A DNA stretch of 5,831 nucleotides from CAYGKP01 sp964350605. GTDB taxonomy: Bacteria; Bacteroidota; Bacteroidia; Cytophagales; JAAEPT01. The translations under genes and the position numbers were made by a program. This document shows positions 1 to 5,477 of this stretch, one piece after another (position 1 is the stretch's first letter; each line of letters begins with the position of its first letter). Location: positions 1-5,831 of the forward strand of contig CAYGKP010000159.1 of the NCBI GenBank assembly GCA_964350605.1, written 5' to 3'. The notes below the pieces were generated by a model, which made no database searches, had not been told where the DNA came from, and was given only the letters and a program-made list of their open reading frames with translations.

Positions 1-56
1 CGTTGGAGGGGCAACCAACCGCCTTCGCGGCCAGTCGCTTTTCCCAAAGCGGATGA

Positions 57-76
57 CAAAAGTACGGGGACTTTTG
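57..76. repeat. Perfect 7-bp inverted repeat over the leftward -7 element
   Basis: CAAAAGT at 57-63 and ACTTTTG at 70-76 are perfect inverted copies separated by six bases (ACGGGG). One arm coincides with the -7 element of the leftward promoter. The palindrome could be an operator for a dimeric repressor, or simply a by-product of the TTTTG-type promoter motif. It is not followed by a T-run on either strand, so it is not a good intrinsic terminator. Confidence 0.4.
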
Positions 77-88
77 ACACTGGCAAAA
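57..88 (-). promoter_or_regulatory. Leftward Bacteroidota-type promoter
   Basis: Read on the minus strand, TTTTG at 88-84 is followed after exactly 19 bases by TACTTTTG at 64-57. This fits the TTG / TAnnTTTG consensus of the Bacteroidota primary sigma factor without a mismatch. Transcription should begin near position 50 and leave the window leftward within about 50 bases. It therefore serves a gene or RNA whose body lies outside, and it is downstream of purA, so it is not purA's promoter. No ATG occurs on the minus strand in 1-56. Seen: the two elements and spacing. Known: the consensus. Inferred: activity and start site. Confidence 0.6.
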
Positions 89-114
89 CTGCCCCCTCAT
101 TATTTTTTTCTGAG

Positions 115-123
115 TTATCCACA
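115..123 (+). promoter_or_regulatory. Consensus DnaA box (TTATCCACA)
   Basis: TTATCCACA is the high-affinity DnaA-binding 9-mer found in bacterial replication origins and some DnaA-regulated promoters. It lies between the end of purA and the leftward promoter, directly beside a T-rich stretch at about 100-110. Only one copy is seen in the window and there is no cluster of variant boxes here, so this is not evidence for an origin. It might be a titration or regulatory site, or chance. Confidence 0.3.
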
Positions 124-131
124 AACCCGGC

Positions 132-1436
132 CTAAGCCAGGGCTGCAGCGGGCCGAATGACCGTTTCTGTGCGGTCTGGACCTGTCGAGACCACAGTAAT
201 GGGCACCGAAAGTTTCTCTTCGAGGAAGCCTACATAGTCGCGAAGCTCCACGGGCAGGTGGTCAAACTCGCGCAGGCCGCGGATGTCTTTCGACCACCCG
301 GGCAGGGACTCGTACACAGGCGTCACGTCGACTTCGCAGAGATCGTACGGCACTTGCTCACTGACCGAGCCATCGGGGTACTGGTAGCCCGTACAGGCCT
401 TCACGTATTCGAAGCCATCCAACACGTCGGCCTTCATCATGAGTAGCTCGGTCACGCCGTTAAGCATGAGCGCATAGCGCATGATCGGAAGGTCCATCCA
501 GCCGCAACGGCGGGGACGCCCGGTGGTTGAACCAAACTCGCGGCCACGTTCGCGCAATCGCTCGCCATCATCATCAAACAATTCAGTGGGGAACGGGCCG
601 CTGCCCACACGGGTGCTGTAGGCCTTGAAGATGCCGATCACGCGACCCACACGTTGAGGCGCAATGCCCAGGCCTGTACAGGCCCCAGCAACCGTCGTGT
701 TTGAGCTAGTGACAAAGGGATAGGTCCCGTAGTCGATGTCGAGCAACGAACCCTGTGCGCCCTCCGCGAGGACCTTAATATCTTTCTCCAGTGCCTGGTT
801 GACGAAGTACTCCCCGTCAACGATGTTCAGTTTCTTGACCCCCTCAATGGCTGCCAAGAACTCGTCGGTCAATTCTTTGGCGTTCAGCGGAAGGTCCTCT
901 ACCCCACCCATGCTTTCCAATTGGCGCATGTGACGAGCCGTCAAGGCATCGAATTTCTCACGGAAGCGGGCCGAATCCTGCAAATCGCCGACCCGAAGGC
1001 CCGAACGGCCAATTTTGTCTTGGTAGGCTGGGCCGATGCCCCGCAAGGTCGAGCCGATCTTCTTATCACCCATCGACTTCTCGCTCGCTGCATCGAGCAA
1101 CTTGTGAGTCGGCAGGATGATTTGCGTCTTGCGCGAAAGGAAGAGGTTTTGGCTCACGTCCACGCCGTGGGGTTCCAACCCGGCGATCTCGCGCAGGAGT
1201 ACCACCGGGTCGAGCACCACGCCGTTCCCGATCAAGTTTTGGATGTGGGGATGGAAAATGCCGCTGGGAATCTGGTGCAAGACGTGCTTGCGCCCGTCAA
1301 ACTCCAGGGTATGCCCTGCGTTCGGTCCGCCCTGAAAACGCGCGACCATGCCGTACTGTTTGGCCAGTACGTCCACAATTTTTCCTTTGCCCTCGTCCCC
1401 CCATTGAAGGCCCAATAGCACATCTACCTGTCCCAT
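132..1436 (-). CDS. purA: Adenylosuccinate synthetase
   Basis: Catalyses GTP-dependent condensation of IMP with aspartate to adenylosuccinate, the first committed step from IMP to AMP, in the cytoplasm. The product is full length (434 aa, close to the roughly 430 aa of E. coli PurA). The P-loop-like signature QWGDEGKGK is at 11-19 with catalytic D14, and GGPNAGHT carries catalytic H42. The second family signature GIGPAYQDKIGR is at 133-144. The aspartate and phosphate-contacting loop STTGRPRRCGW starts at 303, the guanine-recognition KAD is at 335-337, and STGPDRTET is near the C-terminus. All key residues are present. The ATG start is supported by AGGA about 11 bases upstream and by the N-terminus falling just before the conserved strand. 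It is the last gene of the leftward cluster, 22 bases after the STAS gene. No strong intrinsic terminator follows its TAG stop. ppGpp inhibits the E. coli enzyme, which makes the upstream relA/spoT gene a meaningful neighbour. Confidence 0.98.
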   Translation of the reverse strand: MGQVDVLLGLQWGDEGKGKIVDVLAKQYGMVARFQGGPNAGHTLEFDGRKHVLHQIPSGIFHPHIQNLIGNGVVLDPVVLLREIAGLEPHGVDVSQNLFLSRKTQIILPTHKLLDAASEKSMGDKKIGSTLRGIGPAYQDKIGRSGLRVGDLQDSARFREKFDALTARHMRQLESMGGVEDLPLNAKELTDEFLAAIEGVKKLNIVDGEYFVNQALEKDIKVLAEGAQGSLLDIDYGTYPFVTSSNTTVAGACTGLGIAPQRVGRVIGIFKAYSTRVGSGPFPTELFDDDGERLRERGREFGSTTGRPRRCGWMDLPIMRYALMLNGVTELLMMKADVLDGFEYVKACTGYQYPDGSVSEQVPYDLCEVDVTPVYESLPGWSKDIRGLREFDHLPVELRDYVGFLEEKLSVPITVVSTGPDRTETVIRPAAALA

Positions 1437-1458
1437 TATATCTTGTCCTAAAGGCAGG

Positions 1459-1797
1459 TTATGCGAGGGCCGCCTCGGCCTCCGCTTGCGAGTCTTTCAC
1501 CTGTAAAACGGTATCCAACTTGGTGATTTTAAGCAGCTTGCGCACTTGGTCTCCCGCCGAGAAAACAATCAACTTGCCGCCCTTTTCTTCCACGCGGTGC
1601 AGCATGGTGATCAATACGCCGAGGCCCGAGCTGTCGATGTAGCGAACCCCTGAGAGGTCGACCAAACAGTTGATGCGGGTCTTGCTCGATTCGCGCTCAA
1701 GGGTCTCGAGGAATTGAGGGCCCATATTCTGGCCGATCAAGTCCCCTTTGGGAACTAGCAGCAAATGCGTGGGGCCGGTAAGGGTATCGAGGGTCAT
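1459..1797 (-). CDS. STAS-domain anti-sigma-factor antagonist (SpoIIAA/RsbV-like)
   Basis: A 112-aa protein made of a single STAS domain. In this family the dephosphorylated antagonist binds an anti-sigma kinase (SpoIIAB/RsbW type) and frees its sigma factor; phosphorylation of a conserved serine switches it off. The phosphorylation-loop motif is intact: DLSGVRYIDSSGLGVL starts at 47, and S56, the first serine of DSSG at 55-58, aligns with S58 of B. subtilis SpoIIAA. The C-terminal part (KLIVFSAGDQVRKLLKITKLDTVL) also fits the fold, and an Ala/Glu-rich tail follows. Its ATG overlaps the stop of the Fur-family gene as ATGA, so translation is probably coupled; no clear Shine-Dalgarno is visible. 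No kinase, phosphatase or sigma factor gene is in the window, so the partner is unknown. In Bacteroidota such proteins may work outside classical sigma switching. The family is certain; the cellular role is inference. Confidence 0.93.
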   Translation of the reverse strand: MTLDTLTGPTHLLLVPKGDLIGQNMGPQFLETLERESSKTRINCLVDLSGVRYIDSSGLGVLITMLHRVEEKGGKLIVFSAGDQVRKLLKITKLDTVLQVKDSQAEAEAALA

Positions 1798-2285
1798 GCC
1801 GTGGCGTTCTTCTTGTTCTCGCAGTTGCCGTCACACTCGCCATACAGCATGAGCGAATGATGCAGGATGCGAAAGCCGGTTTGCTCGGCCACAAGGTTTT
1901 GAATCGACTGGATCCGTGGATCGCAGAACTCGATAACCCGGCGGCACTCGGTGCAAATGAGGTGATCGTGTTGCTTGGCTCCAAACGATTTTTCGTACTG
2001 GGCCAAGTTTTCCCCGAATTGGTGGCGCGAGACTAGGTCGCACTCCACCAGCAAATCGAGGGTGTTGTAGACCGTGGCGCGCGACACCCGGTAGTTGTTG
2101 TTCTTCATCGAAATGTAGAGATTCTCGACGTCGAAGTGCCCGTCGCGCCGGTAAATCTCCTCAAGGATCGCGAATCGCTCGGGGGTTTTGCGCAGGGTTT
2201 TGCGTTCGAGAAAGGCGGTGAAGATGGCCTTCACCTGCTCGACGCGTTCGGCGGGGGTTTTGGATGTAGTCGAAGCAGTTTCCAC
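1794..2285 (-). CDS. Fur-family metal-dependent transcriptional regulator
   Basis: A DNA-binding repressor of the Fur/PerR/Zur superfamily, 163 aa from the chosen start. The N-terminal winged helix contains RKTPERFAILEEIY and the recognition region RVSRATVYNTLDLL at 76-89. The C-terminal dimerisation and metal domain has HDHLICTEC (H116, H118, C121, C124), VIEFCDPRI, and a terminal C151-x3-C155 pair. The two Cys pairs suggest a structural zinc site, and H50 in GHFDVENLY fits a regulatory-metal ligand. The sequence does not decide between iron, zinc, manganese or peroxide sensing. No ATG precedes the domain. The reading frame extends to a TTG at 2330, but the first 15 codons look like spacer, so GTG at 2285 is preferred; neither has a Shine-Dalgarno. 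It lies about 83 bases after relA/spoT, and its TGA overlaps the STAS start by 4 bases. No recognisable Fur box was found nearby. Confidence 0.92.
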   Translation of the reverse strand: METASTTSKTPAERVEQVKAIFTAFLERKTLRKTPERFAILEEIYRRDGHFDVENLYISMKNNNYRVSRATVYNTLDLLVECDLVSRHQFGENLAQYEKSFGAKQHDHLICTECRRVIEFCDPRIQSIQNLVAEQTGFRILHHSLMLYGECDGNCENKKNATA

Positions 2286-2368
2286 GGATAAAACGAAAGT
2301 ACGAAGATTTGACGGAGGACACTTATTCAACCCGCGGGGGTCGATCTGTGTTCCACTCCCCTGCTTCC

Positions 2369-4630
2369 CTACTTCGGCTCGAAGCGATGAACCGAGAGGA
2401 TACCCTGCACCTGGCCCAACTTGGCCATCAGGTCGCCCAGGTGGCGGGTGTCCTTCACAAAGAGCATCAGCACGTCCTCGACAATGCCTTCGGTGGTCTC
2501 CGCGTTGATCGACTTGATGTTCACCCGCAGGTCGCGGGAGATGATGTTGGTGATGTCCGAAAGCAAGCCCATCCGGTCCGTGCCCCGAATGCGAAGGCCC
2601 ACCAGGTGCTCGCGCTCAATCTTCTTCTCAGCCCATTGGGCTTTCACCACACGGTAGCCATAGTGCGAAAGCAACTCCGCCGCATTCGGGCAAGACGTAC
2701 GGTGAATCTTGATCCCCTCGTTGACGGTCACAAAGCCAAACACCTCGTCGCCAGGAATCGGGTTGCAGCACGTCGCGAGGGTAAAGTCCACCTCGTCCAG
2801 ATTGTCGCCGATCAGAAGCGTGCTCTTGTTCAGCTCCTTGGCCCGAGCGGCCATATCCTTTGCCGGGCTAACGGGCGCCTCGGCTTTGCCGTTGGTGCTG
2901 GGGCTAGGGCTTTCCAACCCATTAAGTGCCTGGGCTGCGCTGACCTTCTCCCCATCTTCCCCCAGAACCTTTTTGATCCGGTTGGGGTCAAGCTGGCCCT
3001 CTGCCAACCGGTAGTGGAGTTCCAACGCCGTGGGCAACTCAAGAGCTGAAAGCAAGCGGCTTATTACCGCATGGGTGGGCTCCAACTTGAGCTGCGCCAG
3101 CTTCCGTTCCAGGATTTCGCGCCCAGCGGCGGCCACCTGTTTCTTCTGGTCGCGAAGGTATTCCTGGATGCGCCGGCGGGCCTTCGAGGTCACAACTTGT
3201 CGCAGCCAATCGTCGGTCGGTTTTTGCTTTTTGGAGGTAAGGATTTCCACCTGATCCCCGTTCTGGAGAATGTAGCCAAGCGGCACCAACTTATGGTTGA
3301 TCTTGGCCCCCAGGCAATTGAGCCCAACCTCTGTGTGGATGTCAAAGGCAAAGTCCAACGCTGTTGCCCCATTGGGTAACACCTTCAGCTCGCCCTTGGG
3401 CGTGAAGCAAAAGACCTCCTCACTATATAGGCTGGAGCGGAAGTTGTCGACGAATTCCAAGGCCGAGGTATCCGCCTGGTGCAACACCCCGCGCACCTGA
3501 TGAATCCACCGATCCAGCCCCGTGGCACCCGGGTCATTTCGGTCGTCCTTATACTTCCAGTGGGCGGCGTAGCCCTTCTCGGCGATTTCATCCATCCGCT
3601 CGGTGCGGATCTGTACCTCGACCCAACGCCCGGCCTTGCTCATCACCGTGGTGTGCAGCGACTCGTAGCCGTTGGTCTTCGGCGTGGAAATCCAATCGCG
3701 TAGGCGATCGGGGTTCGGCTTATAATAGTCGGTCACAATCGAGTAGACCTGCCAACAGGCGGACTTCTCCTGTTCCTGGGTCGCGCGCAGGATGATGCGG
3801 ATGGCGAACAGGTCATAGATCTGCTCGAAGGGTACCGACGAGCTGCGCATCTTGTTCCAGATCGAGTAGATGCTCTTTGGTCGGCCTTTGATGGTGAAGT
3901 CGAAGGTCTGTTCGCGCAGTTCGTTTTGAATCGGCCGAATGAACTCGCGGATGAAACGCTGGCGGGCCGTGCGCGTGTCTTTGATCTTGGCGGCGATCGC
4001 GTAGTAGGACTCCCGATCGGTGAAACGCAGCCAGAGATCCTCCAGCTCGCTCTTAATGGCGTACAGCCCCAAGCGGTGCGCGAGCGGTGCATAGAGATAG
4101 ATGGTCTCCGAGGCGATCTTGAGCTGCTTGTGGCGCGGCATGGCCTCCAGCGTGCGCATGTTGTGGAGGCGGTCGGCCAGCTTGATGAGGATCACCCGCA
4201 CGTCGTCGGACAGGTGCAAGATCATCTTGCGGAAATTCTCGGCCTGGGCCGAGGTGCCGTAGTCGAAAACGCCCGAGATTTTGGTCAGTCCGTCGATGAT
4301 GCGGGCCACCTTAGGGCCAAACTCGCGTTCGATGTCCTCGACCTCGAAATCGGCGGAGTCCTCGACCACATCGTGCATCAAGGCGCAGATGATTGAAGTG
4401 GTACCCAGCCCGATTTCCTCGACGCAGATTTGGGCCACCTCCAGGGGGTGGTAGATGTAAGGCTCGCCGGACTTGCGGCGCATGTCCTTGTGCGCCTCCA
4501 TCGAGATGCCGAACGCCTTCTTGATCAGCTTGGTGTCGCCGGGCTTCAGGAACGGCTTGGCGTGGCGCAGCAGGCGCCGATAGCGCCGGAGGATTTCTTG
4601 GGTTTCGTCGAGGGCGACTTCTGTCTCCAC
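2369..4630 (-). CDS. rel: Bifunctional (p)ppGpp synthetase/hydrolase, RelA/SpoT (Rel) family
   Basis: Makes (p)ppGpp from ATP plus GTP/GDP and hydrolyses it, setting the stringent response in the cytoplasm. The 753-aa length and domain order match full-length Rel. The HD hydrolase covers about 40-200, with H61, H86-D87 and E90-D91 (HDVVED) and D153 (LADRLHNM) all present, so hydrolysis should be active. The synthetase covers about 240-365, with GRPKSIYSI (R250, K252), D273 in YDLFAIR, NGYESLH (Y322) and E338 in VEVQIRT. The class motif is RLRD at 309-312, a variant of the RxKD seen in bifunctional enzymes. The TGS domain is about 404-465, then a helical region, a Ser/Pro-rich linker at about 572-590, the zinc-finger-like part with C621-C622, H643 and C647, and a C-terminal ACT domain at about 675-750. 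The start is GTG: an in-frame TGA lies eight codons upstream and the next methionine is residue 44, inside the HD domain. It is the first gene of the leftward cluster; no good promoter was seen immediately upstream. Confidence 0.97.
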   Translation of the reverse strand: METEVALDETQEILRRYRRLLRHAKPFLKPGDTKLIKKAFGISMEAHKDMRRKSGEPYIYHPLEVAQICVEEIGLGTTSIICALMHDVVEDSADFEVEDIEREFGPKVARIIDGLTKISGVFDYGTSAQAENFRKMILHLSDDVRVILIKLADRLHNMRTLEAMPRHKQLKIASETIYLYAPLAHRLGLYAIKSELEDLWLRFTDRESYYAIAAKIKDTRTARQRFIREFIRPIQNELREQTFDFTIKGRPKSIYSIWNKMRSSSVPFEQIYDLFAIRIILRATQEQEKSACWQVYSIVTDYYKPNPDRLRDWISTPKTNGYESLHTTVMSKAGRWVEVQIRTERMDEIAEKGYAAHWKYKDDRNDPGATGLDRWIHQVRGVLHQADTSALEFVDNFRSSLYSEEVFCFTPKGELKVLPNGATALDFAFDIHTEVGLNCLGAKINHKLVPLGYILQNGDQVEILTSKKQKPTDDWLRQVVTSKARRRIQEYLRDQKKQVAAAGREILERKLAQLKLEPTHAVISRLLSALELPTALELHYRLAEGQLDPNRIKKVLGEDGEKVSAAQALNGLESPSPSTNGKAEAPVSPAKDMAARAKELNKSTLLIGDNLDEVDFTLATCCNPIPGDEVFGFVTVNEGIKIHRTSCPNAAELLSHYGYRVVKAQWAEKKIEREHLVGLRIRGTDRMGLLSDITNIISRDLRVNIKSINAETTEGIVEDVLMLFVKDTRHLGDLMAKLGQVQGILSVHRFEPK

Positions 4631-4643
4631 GTTGGGCGGTTCA

Positions 4644-4799
4644 ATGTCGGATCAAAGAGAAGGTACAGAACTCCCGCGCAAAAAGCGAGGCAAGAAGAAG
4701 CTCTACCCGCCTAGTTTCATGGAAAAGAACAAAAAACGTGTCTGGGAGACTGCCAATTCACTTTTCCGACTCCTCAGGGGTATCTGGCCCGTTCATTAG
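4644..4799 (+). CDS. Doubtful small basic ORF, 51 aa
   Basis: An ATG-started rightward frame that begins in the gap before relA/spoT and ends with TAG inside the 3' end of the exported-protein gene on the other strand (42-base overlap). The product begins MSDQREG, is very basic in its first half (PRKKRGKKK at 11-19), and ends in a short hydrophobic stretch (SLFRLLRGIWPVH). I recognise no family. No Shine-Dalgarno and no TAnnTTTG promoter was seen before it. Its only support is that it spans most of the gap without a stop, and a 51-codon frame can occur by chance, so it is listed as a candidate only. Confidence 0.2.
   Translation: MSDQREGTELPRKKRGKKKLYPPSFMEKNKKRVWETANSLFRLLRGIWPVH
4731..4750 (-). 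terminator. Possible weak intrinsic terminator of the exported-protein gene
   Basis: On the minus strand, just after the stop of the exported-protein gene, GTCT-CCC-AGAC can form a 4-bp hairpin (4750-4740) followed by ACG and six T's (4736-4731), then a further T-rich run. The U-tract is good but the stem is very short, so termination may be partial and relA/spoT could receive read-through. Confidence 0.25.
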
Positions 4800-5252
4800 T
4801 TCACCCACCTTATCGAGCTTCTGCTTCTGCTGCTTGTCATGCTCCTCCTGCTCCTTAGCCATCGCAACGTACCTCTCAAACCTTTTCTGAAGTTTTGCCT
4901 CTTTCTTTTTCCTCCTTCTCAGTCGCGCCTCACTTGGCTCTCGCTTCTGATCTTCGGCTGCCCATGTCTCTTTAAATCCGGCCAGCTCTTTTTCTGTTGC
5001 TTCCATCGCAACCCTGGGGTTAAACCTTGAGTTGGCACCCTGGAAGTTATGTTGGTTCCAATCCTCACGTTGCTGGCGCATTCTCTGGTTGTTCTGCTCC
5101 ATTTGCCAGCGGGTGTTGTTATAGCTCTGAATCTGACTTTGCTGGTTCCGATACGCTTGGTCGCGTTGCCATTGTGTGTTTTGGCTGCCCAACTGAGCCG
5201 AAGCTGAATGACAGCTTAGCCAAGCAAAGAGAAGAAGGAGGATCGGTTTCAT
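4758..5252 (-). CDS. Hypothetical exported Gln/Asn-rich, charged coiled-coil protein
   Basis: I do not recognise a family. The 164-aa product starts with a clear Sec signal peptide: MK, a hydrophobic core at about 4-12, and an A17-S18-A19 cleavage motif before Q20. C14 lacks a lipobox context (WLSC), so it is probably not a lipoprotein. The mature part has a Gln/Asn/Trp/Arg-rich stretch (about 22-75, with repeated short patterns such as QWQRDQ, RWQMEQ and REDWNQ), then a highly charged, probably helical or coiled-coil segment (about 84-150) with RLRRRKKKEAK at 110-120, and an acidic tail ending TPEESEK. It likely acts in the periplasm or at the outer envelope; function is unknown. GC is about 51% over 4801-5040 (counted by hand) against 63-67% in sample lines of purA and relA/spoT, hinting at weak constraint or different ancestry. 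The ATG is well placed for the signal peptide. It is transcribed divergently from the tRNA and lies 127 bases upstream of relA/spoT. Confidence 0.8.
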   Translation of the reverse strand: MKPILLLLFAWLSCHSASAQLGSQNTQWQRDQAYRNQQSQIQSYNNTRWQMEQNNQRMRQQREDWNQHNFQGANSRFNPRVAMEATEKELAGFKETWAAEDQKREPSEARLRRRKKKEAKLQKRFERYVAMAKEQEEHDKQQKQKLDKVGELMNGPDTPEESEK

Positions 5253-5298
5253 CGGATCGGCATCAGTATGAGGAAAAGGTAAGGAAAGGATTTCTTCC

Positions 5299-5332
5299 TT
5301 GCTCGACAGACAACCGAATTTCCCTACCTTTG
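5299..5332 (+). promoter_or_regulatory. Promoter of the tRNA-Leu / tig unit
   Basis: TTG at 5299-5301 and TACCTTTG at 5325-5332, separated by 23 bases, fit the Bacteroidota -33/-7 consensus; the -7 element is exact, and the spacing is at the long end of the 17-23 reported for Flavobacterium. The start point should be near 5337-5340, giving a leader of about 28 bases before the tRNA. No second TAnnTTTG element is seen between the tRNA and tig, so this promoter probably serves both. Confidence 0.65.
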
Positions 5333-5342
5333 CAGCCCTGCA

Positions 5343-5360
5343 CCGGTCAGCGATGATCGG
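5343..5360 (+). other. Hairpin in the tRNA precursor leader
   Basis: CCGGTC at 5343-5348 pairs with GATCGG at 5355-5360 (6 bp, one G-U) around the loop AGCGAT. It sits between the predicted transcription start and the mature tRNA 5' end and could affect 5' processing. No T-run follows, so it is not a terminator. Confidence 0.3.
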
Positions 5361-5366
5361 GGCAAC

Positions 5367-5448
5367 GCGGATGTGGCGAAATTGGTAGACGCACTAGATT
5401 TAGGATCTAGCGCCGCAAGGTGTGTGGGTTCGAGTCCCTCCATCCGCA
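5367..5448 (+). tRNA. tRNA-Leu, anticodon UAG
   Basis: A full cloverleaf can be drawn. The acceptor stem is GCGGATG (5367-5373) with CATCCGC (5441-5447) and discriminator A5448. The D-stem is GCG/CGC with GG in the D-loop. The anticodon stem is CTAGA/TCTAG around TTTAGGA, giving anticodon UAG at 5401-5403. A long variable arm (5411-5423, GCC-GCAA-GGT) marks it as class II, as expected for leucine. The T-arm is GTGGG-TTCGAGT-CCCTC. The UAG anticodon reads CUA and probably other CUN codons. The 3' CCA is not encoded and must be added by CCA transferase. The T-stem contains one T-T opposition (5425 and 5439), which is unusual but tolerable. The gene lies 29 bases before tig on the same strand. 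Confidence 0.95.
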
Positions 5449-5477
5449 CTTCATTCCTTTAAAACGAAAGCGCCTCA

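Noticed and set aside
45..47. Leaderless TTG-initiated ORF leaving the left edge
   Set aside because: Fifteen open codons from a TTG near the predicted start point are too few to support a gene.
82..110. GGCA-AAAC-TGCC hairpin followed by a T-run as a rightward terminator
   Set aside because: The stem is only 4 bp and the T-run begins about nine bases after it, so it does not fit an intrinsic terminator.
921..1418. 165-codon rightward ORF antisense to purA
   Set aside because: It lies fully inside purA, which has all family motifs; long antisense frames are expected in GC-rich coding DNA and the product resembles no family.
2309..3049. 246-codon rightward ORF antisense to the 3' half of relA/spoT
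   Set aside because: Shadow of the TGS-to-ACT part of Rel; no recognisable domain, no promoter, and the composition follows the complementary codons.
3926..4396. 156-codon rightward ORF antisense to the HD domain of relA/spoT
   Set aside because: Shadow frame of a conserved domain with no independent support.
4631..4700. Promoter immediately upstream of relA/spoT (TACCTTCT on the minus strand)
   Set aside because: It matches only part of TAnnTTTG and nearby TTG elements lie at spacings of 13 or 25, outside the usual range.
5253..5313. Promoter for the exported-protein gene (TACCTTTT at 5281-5274 on the minus strand)
   Set aside because: The -7 element has one mismatch and the nearest TTG lies 29 bases upstream, outside the usual spacing.
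5027..5356. 109-codon rightward ORF covering the exported-protein 5' end and the tRNA promoter
   Set aside because: It overlaps a well-formed signal peptide gene and a consensus promoter, and its product is low-complexity without family resemblance.
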